From contig NZ_JADQDR010000007.1 of assembly GCF_015694705.1 (NCBI RefSeq), positions 124,001 to 188,000 of the forward strand: a stretch of 64,000 nt of DNA, given 5' to 3'. The notes below the pieces were generated by a model, which ran no database searches, was not told where the DNA came from, and was given only the letters and a program-made list of their open reading frames with translations. The first letter of the stretch is position 1. Each line of letters opens with the position of its first letter. The stretch is from Pontibacter rufus. Its GTDB lineage: Bacteria; Bacteroidota; Bacteroidia; Cytophagales; Hymenobacteraceae. This document shows, piece by piece, positions 1 to 7,468 of the stretch. The translations under genes were made by a program, and so were the position numbers.

Positions 1-256
1 GCTGCAGGGCCACGCCATAGTTGGCCAGCACCATTTCCGCAAAGCCCTGGTTCAGGTAAGCTTCGGCCAGCCCTTTCTGGTAAGCTGCTTCTTCGGCAAG
101 CGCAACAGCCTCCCGGCTTCTTTGCAACGACAAAGAAGTGTCGGTGTGCCGGAGTGCATAGGCAAGGCGGTTCAGCAGATCAACGCGGCAAATTGTTTCC
201 CTGCACTCCTGCAGTTGCGCTTCCAGGAGCCGGGTACTTTCGTTGATAGCGCTCAC
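1..256 (-). CDS. N-terminal fragment of a TPR-like protein (runs off the window)
   Basis: The reading frame is open from a GTG at 254-256 to the window edge (about 85 residues). The start sits inside the stop region of the upstream DUF1569 gene (ATGTGA arrangement), which suggests translational coupling. The peptide is helical and alanine/leucine rich, with a TPR-like spacing around LAYALRHTDTSLSLQRSREA and AEAYLNQGFAEMVLANYGVA. In Bacteroidota such N-termini often belong to TPR-containing sensor kinases or cyclases, but the effector part lies outside the window. The TPR assignment is inference and the function is unknown. Confidence 0.55.
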   Translation of the reverse strand, partial: MSAINESTRLLEAQLQECRETICRVDLLNRLAYALRHTDTSLSLQRSREAVALAEEAAYQKGLAEAYLNQGFAEMVLANYGVALQ

Positions 257-717
257 ATGCCAAACTGTGTAAGGTGATAATCCGCATGGGCATAAGCCAG
301 GTAGCCCCAGTCGTCTCTGGACATTTTTCCGAAGGCTGTATGAAATTTGCTGAGTTCAGTGCTGTCAATCAGCCGGTCTACAGTGGCTTTGTACCGCTGC
401 TTTTCTGATTCTATATCCTCCACAGCCGTACCCAGGCCTACCACATCTACTTCCGGAAAAGTCTGGATATTGCCTTTCTCCCGGCCCGGCGGCTTGATGT
501 TGTTCAGGAACATCCATTTAATTAAAGTGCGGGTCAGCAAAGTGCTTCTGTCCGGCATCGGTATTTCGTCAAAGGCCATGCGGTTTGCCTCCGAGAGGTG
601 GCGTAGCATTTGCGTGGCTGTCAGCTTGCCCCACATACCCTTGGTATCGGCATTGAGCTTATCCACCCGCTCAAAAAGGAGCGGTTTTATCCCAGGTTCA
701 AAAATGCTGTGCTTCAT
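253..717 (-). CDS. DUF1569 / DinB-like protein
   Basis: A 154-residue soluble protein. The helical pattern and conserved histidines (LTATQMLRHLSEANRMAF near residue 35; YAHADYHLTQFGM at the C-terminus) match the DUF1569 group of the DinB-like four-helix superfamily, in which histidines bind a metal. The biochemical role of this group is not established; DinB-fold relatives include metal-dependent thiol transferases. The stop codon overlaps the GTG of the next gene downstream, so the two are probably co-transcribed. The ATG at 715-717 is the only sensible start. Confidence 0.7.
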   Translation of the reverse strand: MKHSIFEPGIKPLLFERVDKLNADTKGMWGKLTATQMLRHLSEANRMAFDEIPMPDRSTLLTRTLIKWMFLNNIKPPGREKGNIQTFPEVDVVGLGTAVEDIESEKQRYKATVDRLIDSTELSKFHTAFGKMSRDDWGYLAYAHADYHLTQFGM

Positions 718-1198
718 CTGAAAAGATATTTATGGATTGTAGACCTTTGTTAACCGGAACTATGCCTTCCAAAATCACCGGCTATCAGCACTCCTAAAAT
801 ACAATATATTTCTCAGATTATACCATACTTTTCATAGTATTTATCAGTGCGTTTTTACCTTTAAATACCGGCTTCCCCGTTTCGTCCTGGCGCTTCCGGC
901 AACTCCCCTAGAAGCTCGGTATTATTCCCTCATTTTAAGAACAGGCATACCCATCCGGAAAGATTTACGCGCGCTATTATAAGACTAAAGCGCTGTTCGA
1001 ATACTGAAAAATCAGTATTGTTTGCCTCGCCGGAGAAGTATACTTTACCAGCCAGTAATTTAGCGACAGGCAGTGCCGTTAGCGCTGCCTACGCCGGTTA
1101 ATCAGCCAGTACAACAAACAGCAAAAAAGGGCTTTGCAGCAGATGCCTTGTCAATAGCTGCCTTTTAGAACAAATCCTTTGCACTTAATCTTACAGCT
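718..1198. other. 481-bp divergent intergenic region
   Basis: Lies between the divergent genes at 717 (-) and 1199 (+). No reading frame with coding character is seen. A small perfect hairpin occurs at 1000-1019 (8-bp stem AATACTGA, loop AAAA). Promoters for both flanking genes must lie here, but no unambiguous TAnnTTTG box was picked. Confidence 0.5.
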
Positions 1199-2221
1199 AT
1201 GCGACAACACCTTGCCTTTTCTCTTTTGCTGCTTGTGCTTGCCGGCGCCACCGGCTGCGAGTACCTGCCCGATTTTGTAGAAAAACCGGAACCTCATGAG
1301 CCACAGGTAAACGAGTATGCCTCCGGCCTGACGGCACCACTGGGTATTGAATCAGATGCAAAAGGCCAGTTATGGATTACGGAGGCCGGTACCGGCCTTG
1401 CCGATGACGGGCAGCTGTCCATCATTACACCGCAAGGGAATGTGTTTCCGGTGGTAACGGGCTTCCCTTCTGTTGTCAGCCCCGAGGGGGCTGTATTTGG
1501 GCTCAACCACCTTCTCCTCGCAAATGATACGCTGTGGATGCTGCACGGTGTGGAGGGAAAACTTTACAAGCTGGCTACAGCCTCGATCAGGCCCGGTGAA
1601 GCTCCCTTACAGGCAAGTGCATTGGCCTATGAGGATATCGGCGCCTTTGTAAGAGGGTATGACTTTGAGGACGACACGGATGAGACCGATCTTTTTAACC
1701 TTACGACCGGACCTGAGGGAGATTTATACATGGTAGATGCGGCTGCCAATGCCATTATCCGCCGGAAGGCCTCCACGGGAGCGTTGAGCGTTTTCGCGCT
1801 CCTGCCCCCTATCGGCAACCCCTCGGGAGAACCGGCTCAGGTAGAGGCGGTTCCCACCGGTATCGTTTTCGATGGGCACAAATTCCTGGTCTGCACGTTT
1901 ACCGGATATCCTTACCCAGCTGAGAAAGCTGCCATCTACCAGGTCGATCTTCAGGGGAATGTCTCCCTTTACCAGTCAGGCTTATCGACTTTAACCGATA
2001 TCGAGCTGGGGGCTGACCAAGAGCCAGTCGTAGTAGAATATGGCACCTGGACAGGCGAGACATTTGTAGAGAACTCAGGCACCATCGTGCGTGCCACGCC
2101 GGGGAAAAATACAGCCCTGGTTACCGGGTTAAACTTCCCCAACTCCATTGAGCGAAGCGGCTCCAAAACCTACTACATCGCACAGACCTTTGAAGGGAAA
2201 ATACAAAAAGTAACCTTCTAA
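1199..2221 (+). CDS. ScyD/ScyE-like beta-propeller lipoprotein
   Basis: A 340-residue protein with a lipoprotein signal peptide (lipobox LAGATGC, Cys about residue 20), so probably periplasmic or outer-membrane anchored. The rest has repeated short beta motifs of an SMP-30/NHL-type propeller (GLTAPLGIESDAKGQLWITE; NLTTGPEGDLYMVDAAANAI; VEAVPTGIVFDG) and matches the ScyD/ScyE family pattern. ScyD and ScyE were named for cyanobacterial scytonemin clusters, but members are widespread and no scytonemin genes occur here. The ligand or enzymatic role is unknown. It is followed after 66 bp by a flavin oxidoreductase on the same strand, with which it may be co-transcribed. Confidence 0.7.
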   Translation: MRQHLAFSLLLLVLAGATGCEYLPDFVEKPEPHEPQVNEYASGLTAPLGIESDAKGQLWITEAGTGLADDGQLSIITPQGNVFPVVTGFPSVVSPEGAVFGLNHLLLANDTLWMLHGVEGKLYKLATASIRPGEAPLQASALAYEDIGAFVRGYDFEDDTDETDLFNLTTGPEGDLYMVDAAANAIIRRKASTGALSVFALLPPIGNPSGEPAQVEAVPTGIVFDGHKFLVCTFTGYPYPAEKAAIYQVDLQGNVSLYQSGLSTLTDIELGADQEPVVVEYGTWTGETFVENSGTIVRATPGKNTALVTGLNFPNSIERSGSKTYYIAQTFEGKIQKVTF

Positions 2222-2287
2222 TCAAACTCATGGCCGGTGGGACTTGCCTCCAGCCTGCTAAAATTTCTCCTTTAAACGGCGGAACGT

Positions 2288-3652
2288 ATGAACAAGATGC
2301 CGGGAACGTCTGCCCTGGTGATTGGGGGAAGCCTGGCGGGCCTGCTGGCTGCCCGCGTGCTCAGCGATTATTTTGAACAGGTAATTATCGTTGAGCGTGA
2401 CGTGGTGCATGACTTTCCCGAAGCGCGTAAGGGGCAGGCCCATACGCGCCACCTACACGGCCTGCTGGCGCAGGGGCTCACCATCCTGACACACTATTTC
2501 CCGGACCTGCACGAAGGTTTGATGAGCGGGGGCTCTCCTTTACTGGACATGGCCCAGAGCATGCGGTGGTATTGCTATGGGGGCTACCGGGCCAGGTTTG
2601 CATTGGGATTGAAAGGCATCGTGACAAGCCGCCCCTTTCTGGAGTGGCACATCCGCCGCCGCGTAGCTGCGATCCCAAACGTGACTATCAGTGATGGCTA
2701 TTCCGTGGAAAAGCTGCTGACAAGTGAAAATCAGAAGCAAATAACCGGAGTGCAGCTGGTAAAGGCAGGTACAGACAGCGTACCTCAACACCTTTTCGCT
2801 GACCTGGTAATCGATGCCGGCGGACGCGGCTCCCGGTCGCCGAAGTGGTTGGAAGAAGCAGGCTACCAAAAACCGGAAGAAAGTACTGTTACTTGTGGTG
2901 CCGGGTATGCCACCCGCATTTACGAGCGTGATGCTTCGCTTCCCGGAAACCAGGATTGGGTATTTGTAACGCCCGAAGCGCCCCACGAATACAGAGCAGG
3001 TGCCGCTTTTCCGGTGGAGCATCATAAATGGATCGTATCGCTAGGAGGCTGGCATGGCCACCATGCCCCCACGGACGAGGAAGGGTTTATCGCTTTTGCC
3101 AAAAGCTTACCCGCGCCGGACGTACACACCATTATTACGACCTCTACACCGCTCTCTGATATCGTCAGCTATAAGTTTCCGGCCAGTTTGCGGCGGCATT
3201 ATGAAAAGCTGGACGACTTCCCGGAAGGCTATCTGGTGTTAGGCGATGCGGTATGCAGTTTTAATCCGCTTTACGGGCAGGGCATGACGTCAGCGGCCAT
3301 GCAGGCTGCCGCCCTGGACAAACTGCTGCAAGAGCAACCCGGCCTGCATCACCTGTACAAGCCCTACTTCCGGCAAATAGCCCGCATCACCGATATCCCC
3401 TGGCAGACAGCGGTGGGCGAAGATTTCCGTTTTCCCGAAACCAGGGGCAGGAAAGCGCCCGGAACTGATTTGATTAACGCTTACATGGACAGCGTACACC
3501 GGGCAACCCACCACGACGCCGTGATAGGCGCAGCCTTCCTGAACGTCATGAACATGCTGGCACCGCCGGCCAGTTTACTGAGTCCCCGGATTCTGTGGCG
3601 TGTTCTTAAAAGCATCGCGCAAAGGCGATCTGACCCGCACAATTCTTTTTAG
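2288..3652 (+). CDS. FAD-dependent oxidoreductase (PHBH/geranylgeranyl-reductase-like)
   Basis: A 454-residue flavoprotein. The N-terminus has the Rossmann dinucleotide motif (VIGGSLAGLLAARVL, residues 11-25) followed by an acidic strand end (VIIVERD). The second FAD motif GYLVLGDAVCSFNPLYGQGM lies near residue 315 and a DAGGRGSRSP segment near 178. This is the layout of the 2-polyprenyl-6-methoxyphenol hydroxylase/geranylgeranyl reductase group. No signal peptide is seen. The substrate cannot be told from sequence. It follows the ScyD-like lipoprotein by 66 bp. Confidence 0.75.
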   Translation: MNKMPGTSALVIGGSLAGLLAARVLSDYFEQVIIVERDVVHDFPEARKGQAHTRHLHGLLAQGLTILTHYFPDLHEGLMSGGSPLLDMAQSMRWYCYGGYRARFALGLKGIVTSRPFLEWHIRRRVAAIPNVTISDGYSVEKLLTSENQKQITGVQLVKAGTDSVPQHLFADLVIDAGGRGSRSPKWLEEAGYQKPEESTVTCGAGYATRIYERDASLPGNQDWVFVTPEAPHEYRAGAAFPVEHHKWIVSLGGWHGHHAPTDEEGFIAFAKSLPAPDVHTIITTSTPLSDIVSYKFPASLRRHYEKLDDFPEGYLVLGDAVCSFNPLYGQGMTSAAMQAAALDKLLQEQPGLHHLYKPYFRQIARITDIPWQTAVGEDFRFPETRGRKAPGTDLINAYMDSVHRATHHDAVIGAAFLNVMNMLAPPASLLSPRILWRVLKSIAQRRSDPHNSF

Positions 3653-3829
3653 TGCTCTAAACGGATTGATGCAACTTTACCCCTCACCGGCGAAAAACAA
3701 AGGCATTACGTTGAGCAGGAGATAAAATGATGAATCTGCTTTATTAAAAATAATCTATACTTTTATACTTACTATTATACAATTTTCAGTACCTTAAGCC
3801 TCTGTTTGAACAACGAATACAGATATTTA

Positions 3830-3990
3830 TTGTTCGAAGCTGAGAAAGACGACGGCGCTCCCTTGAAGAGAAGATGAAGCTGCTGACTACCTAACTGGCT
3901 GTTCAGTTTGAGGAAAGTGCCTTTCTGGAAAAGCGAAGTCAGGAGAATCTAGAGGAATTGGGCTTTGTGAATTGTGAGATGAGAAGTTAA
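3830..3990 (+). pseudogene. Decayed 3' end of a type I methylase (hsdM) gene
   Basis: No open frame survives, but joining two frames gives the pattern of an HsdM C-terminus: LLFEAEKDDGAPL in frame 3830-3865, then EEKMKLLTT, an in-frame TAA (3892-3894), then LAVQFEESAFLEKRSQENLE and ELGF, ending in TAA at 3990. Type I M subunits commonly end with a coiled segment of this kind (compare the intact hsdM here, which ends DGLFAESATLEQEMKKQLEG). At least one frameshift near 3865 and one nonsense codon are present. It marks an earlier type I restriction locus at this site. Homology is by eye. Confidence 0.5.
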
Positions 3991-4093
3991 TGGAAGGAGT
4001 TATTGATGAAAAAACCAATAATATAAAAAATATAAATTTAATTATTTACACAACTATTGATTAAATACATCTATTTTCTATACAAACCAAAGA

Positions 4094-5614
4094 ATGAAAA
4101 CCAAAGCCAAGTTAATTGACATCAAATTAGATGATCTAGTCCTGGATATCAATAATCCCCGTTTTGCGGAGCTTTATAGTGGTAGTGAGAAGGAAGATGA
4201 TTTAATTGAATACTTATTATATACTGAGGCGGCAGAGGAAGTGGCAAAGGCTATAGTAAATGCTAATGAATTTTATCCTGACCGGCCTTTATGGGTAATA
4301 ATTGAGGGTGGGGAATATATTGTCAAAGATGGAAATAGAAGATGCTCTGCTGTTAAAGCATTACAAATGCCTGGCAAATTTAAATTAGGGCTTCCTAAAA
4401 CAATTATAGAAGAATTGCCTGTCCTATTATATGAAAATCAAAAAGATATTGATGCAAGGATTGTAGAAGAGCACGCAGGTAATCTTTTTAGACGTTGGGA
4501 AAGGATTGCAAAAGCCCTTGAAGTTTTAAAATTAAGTGATGCTGGTAGGTTTGAAGAAGTTAAGGAATTAGATTCTAAACCAGGAGATTTAATAAAATTA
4601 GCCAGTTTTTACAAGAAAGCAGTAGTTATTGGTGGCGATGATCTTCGAATTTTGTTAAGGAGAGGAAGAGGAAAAACCGGTGGTAAAACTATTATTTTTG
4701 AACGTTTATTTAGAAATGCGAAAGAGTGCGGTTATTATTTCAGAAATAGCCCATCATTTAAAATAGAAGTTACAGATTCAACAAAATTTAGTTCTTATGT
4801 TTTAGCATTAATTAATTATTTAAAAGATAATCCTTCTACTACAACAGAAACAATTGACAGGAATCCTAAATTTCTTGAATTATTAAAACCTTATGGTTTT
4901 GATGTAAAGGCAAAAGGTGCAACAACTGGAACAGGTACGAGTAGCGGTTCAACAACTGGGACAACCATCTCAACTGCAGGTACAACGACAGCCGGAACCG
5001 CACCTAGTGGTACAACAGGAACTTTATCAACTGCTGGAACTACAACTGTTATCGCAACTGCAAGTACTTCGGGAACTGGTAGCTCATCTGCAGCGGGAGC
5101 TACAACTGGAACTGCAAGTACCACTTCAATCGGTGGTACAAGAGGAAGTACAAAGAAATTCCCTATAACAAAAAGGAAAGCCTTGCCCCCTGGTATTAAA
5201 GAAAGAATTAAAGAATATTTTGAATTAGATTCTAATAACTATTCCAACTCTAAAGTTGCAATGGCTAGAGTGACTTTTGAGGTTGTTTTAAAATATGTTG
5301 TTGAAAACACAAAGTTTAATGGGCGTACAACAATGAACAAGACCAGTTACTTCGGTCGTGCTTATGGAAGTAGAAGATTCACAGATTTCAATGAGTTAAG
5401 GTTAAGGTTTATTGATTTAATAAAAAATACTGGATTTAAAAATGCTTTCAATTCATTTGACTTAGACCAGTTGCACCAGATTGTTCATAATTATCATGTT
5501 AGCGCTGTAAGTACTGCAGCTAATCAAATAAGTAATAACTTAATGGTATTGATTGAGTTTTTACTTCAAGATGAAGCTGATTTGTTAAATGAATTAGATA
5601 TAACTAAACTATAA
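4094..5614 (+). CDS. ParB-domain protein with Gly/Thr/Ser/Ala linker and novel C-terminal domain
   Basis: A 506-residue protein in three parts. Residues 1-270 hold a ParB/Srx-like fold: LDDLVLDINNPRF near the start and VKDGNRRCSAVKAL (77-90), corresponding to the ParB N-terminal motif region (nucleotide binding in true ParB). Residues 275-353 are almost entirely Gly, Thr, Ser and Ala. Residues about 354-506 form a helical domain I do not recognise (ITKRKALPPGIKERIKEYF; LDQLHQIVHNYHVS). The stop is one base before the ATG of an adenine methylase, so the pair is one transcript. The gene is far more AT-rich than the chromosome around it, a sign of transfer. By analogy with ParB-domain proteins in mobile and defence loci it may bind DNA or hydrolyse a nucleotide; the role is inference. 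Confidence 0.65.
   Translation: MKTKAKLIDIKLDDLVLDINNPRFAELYSGSEKEDDLIEYLLYTEAAEEVAKAIVNANEFYPDRPLWVIIEGGEYIVKDGNRRCSAVKALQMPGKFKLGLPKTIIEELPVLLYENQKDIDARIVEEHAGNLFRRWERIAKALEVLKLSDAGRFEEVKELDSKPGDLIKLASFYKKAVVIGGDDLRILLRRGRGKTGGKTIIFERLFRNAKECGYYFRNSPSFKIEVTDSTKFSSYVLALINYLKDNPSTTTETIDRNPKFLELLKPYGFDVKAKGATTGTGTSSGSTTGTTISTAGTTTAGTAPSGTTGTLSTAGTTTVIATASTSGTGSSSAAGATTGTASTTSIGGTRGSTKKFPITKRKALPPGIKERIKEYFELDSNNYSNSKVAMARVTFEVVLKYVVENTKFNGRTTMNKTSYFGRAYGSRRFTDFNELRLRFIDLIKNTGFKNAFNSFDLDQLHQIVHNYHVSAVSTAANQISNNLMVLIEFLLQDEADLLNELDITKL
4916..5152 (+). repeat. Low-complexity repeat encoding a GTSA linker
   Basis: Imperfect repeats of units such as ACAACTGGAAC and GGTACAAC keep the frame for about 79 codons and encode short Thr-Gly, Ser-Gly and Ala-Gly-Thr runs. 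Third positions vary, so the protein composition rather than the DNA unit seems to be maintained. It separates the ParB-like part from the C-terminal domain of the host gene. Confidence 0.85.
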
Positions 5615-5615
5615 A

Positions 5616-6533
5616 ATGTTTTATTCACCATTGAGATACCCAGGAGGCAAGAATAAACTTTCAAATTTTGTTGCCAAGCTCTGTATTGATAATAATATTC
5701 ATGGACATTACATTGAACCGTATGCAGGCGGGGCATCGGTTGCTTTGTTTCTTCTTTTAGAAGGGTATGTAGAAAAAATAACAATAAATGATAAAGATCG
5801 ATCAATATTTGCTTTCTGGCATTCGGTAATTAATGAAACTGAAAAGTTATGCCATCTTATTGATAAAACAGAAATTTGTATAGAAACTTGGGCTCAGCAA
5901 AAAGCTATTCAGAAGGAAAAAGAAACTATTGATTTACTTACTTTAGGTTTTTCTACATTGTTTTTAAATCGAACTAATCGTTCAGGCATTATTACAGGTG
6001 GTGTAATTGGTGGCGTAAATCAAAATGGTAAATATAAAATAGATTGTAGATTTAACAAAAAAGAAATAATAGCTCGTATAAACCAAATAGCCAAAAATAA
6101 AAGATTCATCAATTTATATAATATAGATGCAATTGAATTAATTGATAAGATTCAAAGTGGCATTACAAGTACTAAAGAAGGTTATAATACGATTTTTTAT
6201 TTTGACCCTCCTTATTATTTAAAAGGAGATTCACTTTATATGAATTATTATTTACATGAGAATCATAAAGAAGTTAGCGAAAAGATTAAAAACATCAACG
6301 AAATCCATTGGCTTGTTTCTTATGATGACAATATTAACATTGAAAACCTTTATCAGAAACTGCCACAAAAGAAATATTCATTTAACCACTCTGCTTTCTC
6401 TGCAAGGGACGGTAAGGAAATCTTATTTTTTAGCAGCAATTTAAAACAACCTCTTATAGAAAATTATAATCCTACAAAATTTAAAATAAAAAGGTCCAAA
6501 ACTAAACAGTACATTGAATATAAATTTAGATAA
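5616..6533 (+). CDS. D12-class DNA adenine N6-methyltransferase
   Basis: A 305-residue Dam-like methylase. The S-adenosylmethionine-binding motif is RYPGGKNKLSNFVAKL (residues 7-22) with YIEPYAGGASVALFLL (32-47). The catalytic motif is DPPY (197-200) in TIFYFDPPYYLKGDSLYMNY, and NRTNRSGI (118-125) is the usual D12 middle motif. It should transfer a methyl group to adenine N6 in a short DNA site; the site is not predictable here. The ATG lies one base after the stop of the ParB-domain gene. No restriction endonuclease is adjacent, so it is either a solitary methylase or works with its ParB partner. Strong AT bias indicates recent acquisition. Confidence 0.9.
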   Translation: MFYSPLRYPGGKNKLSNFVAKLCIDNNIHGHYIEPYAGGASVALFLLLEGYVEKITINDKDRSIFAFWHSVINETEKLCHLIDKTEICIETWAQQKAIQKEKETIDLLTLGFSTLFLNRTNRSGIITGGVIGGVNQNGKYKIDCRFNKKEIIARINQIAKNKRFINLYNIDAIELIDKIQSGITSTKEGYNTIFYFDPPYYLKGDSLYMNYYLHENHKEVSEKIKNINEIHWLVSYDDNINIENLYQKLPQKKYSFNHSAFSARDGKEILFFSSNLKQPLIENYNPTKFKIKRSKTKQYIEYKFR

Positions 6534-6589
6534 TATCTTTTGATTGTTAGATGTTACACTAGAGCGTGATAAATACCGAATTTCCCGCC

Positions 6590-6613
6590 GTTGTTGGTGT
6601 TATCACCAACAAC
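6590..6613. repeat. REP-like hairpin next to a RAYT transposase
   Basis: Perfect inverted repeat: arms GTTGTTGGTG (6590-6599) and CACCAACAAC (6604-6613) with loop TTAT. It sits 17 bp before the ATG of the REP-associated transposase remnant, the usual place for the REP element recognised by that transposase family. Confidence 0.7.
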
Positions 6614-6630
6614 TAACTACATATTACCAG

Positions 6631-6952
6631 ATGCTTGAGCAACAGCACATGGCCTTCTTCACAGCCACTATACTGGATTGGAAGCACTTGCTTAAGCCAG
6701 ACAAGTATAAAGACATTATCCTGAGCAGCCTTCGGTTTCTGGTGGAGAACGAGCGGGTGCAAGTATACGGATTCGTGATCATGCCAAACCATATTCACCT
6801 GCTCTGGAAAATGGAGGAATCGCACAAGTGGGAAGACGTGCAGCGGGATTTCCTGAAGTATACGGCGCAGCAGATCTAGCCCGACCTAATGAAACACTAC
6901 CCTGCCGTGTTAGAAAAATTCAGCGTATGAGCCTAAGACCGGCAGTACCAAC
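6631..6952 (+). pseudogene. Truncated REP-associated tyrosine transposase (Y1/IS200-like)
   Basis: From ATG 6631 the frame encodes MLEQQHMAFFTATILDWKHL, then VYGFVIMPNHIHLLWKM with the HUH-type HIH motif, then VQRDFLKYTAQQI. A TAG at 6877-6879 interrupts it. The same frame continues PDLMKHYPAVLEKFSV, stop, A, stop, DRQYQ, which matches the usual continuation of these transposases (AVLEKFKV then DRQYQ). After about 6952 similarity is lost. The gene is thus broken by three stops and a 3' truncation. An open frame also runs upstream to 6544, but that part spans the REP hairpin and is not transposase-like. Family members recognise REP hairpins such as the one at 6590-6613. Confidence 0.8.
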
Positions 6953-7468
6953 CTTCATTAATACCTCTAAATAGCTCACCCATACTCTCTCCTAAATTAT
7001 AATTTAATCAACAACAGCAATTCCGCAGGCATATTCTTAACTAAGGTATTTATAAAATACTAGCAACACAAACTACCACCAGCAACTTGCATTTATACAT
7101 ACAGGAACTTTAGACACACACTATCTTGTTGCTCTTACCAGGCTCAATTATGTGGCAATATGACATATTAACCGCAAATTATTTAGTAACAGAATGCGCC
7201 CGGCTTATTTATTATCAGAACAATAATTATAAACTTTCTAATAAAACACCGCTTAATGGCGCTTGATATATTAATTTCACGTAGCTTTGATTCAAACATA
7301 CCAGACAATCCAGTATTTATAATTATTTATATAAATTAGCCCTATTCAAAAGCGCCCTGCCATACTTGATTAATCCAAGCGTTTCAATCATGATGCCGAA
7401 ACAGGCACTGGGTACCAAAGCTTTGCTACGCCTTATTTTTATTTACCAACATCATTACCAGTAAAAGA
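6953..7468. other. AT-rich intergenic region
   Basis: About 515 bp, strongly AT-rich, between the broken transposase and a T9SS protein gene. I see no coding frame and no clear repeat. The promoter of the downstream gene should lie in its last 100 bp. Confidence 0.5.

Noticed and set aside
4916..5152. Direct-repeat array that could be taken for a CRISPR
   Set aside because: Repeat units are short, imperfect and without spacers, and they keep a reading frame through a gene; it is a coding low-complexity linker.
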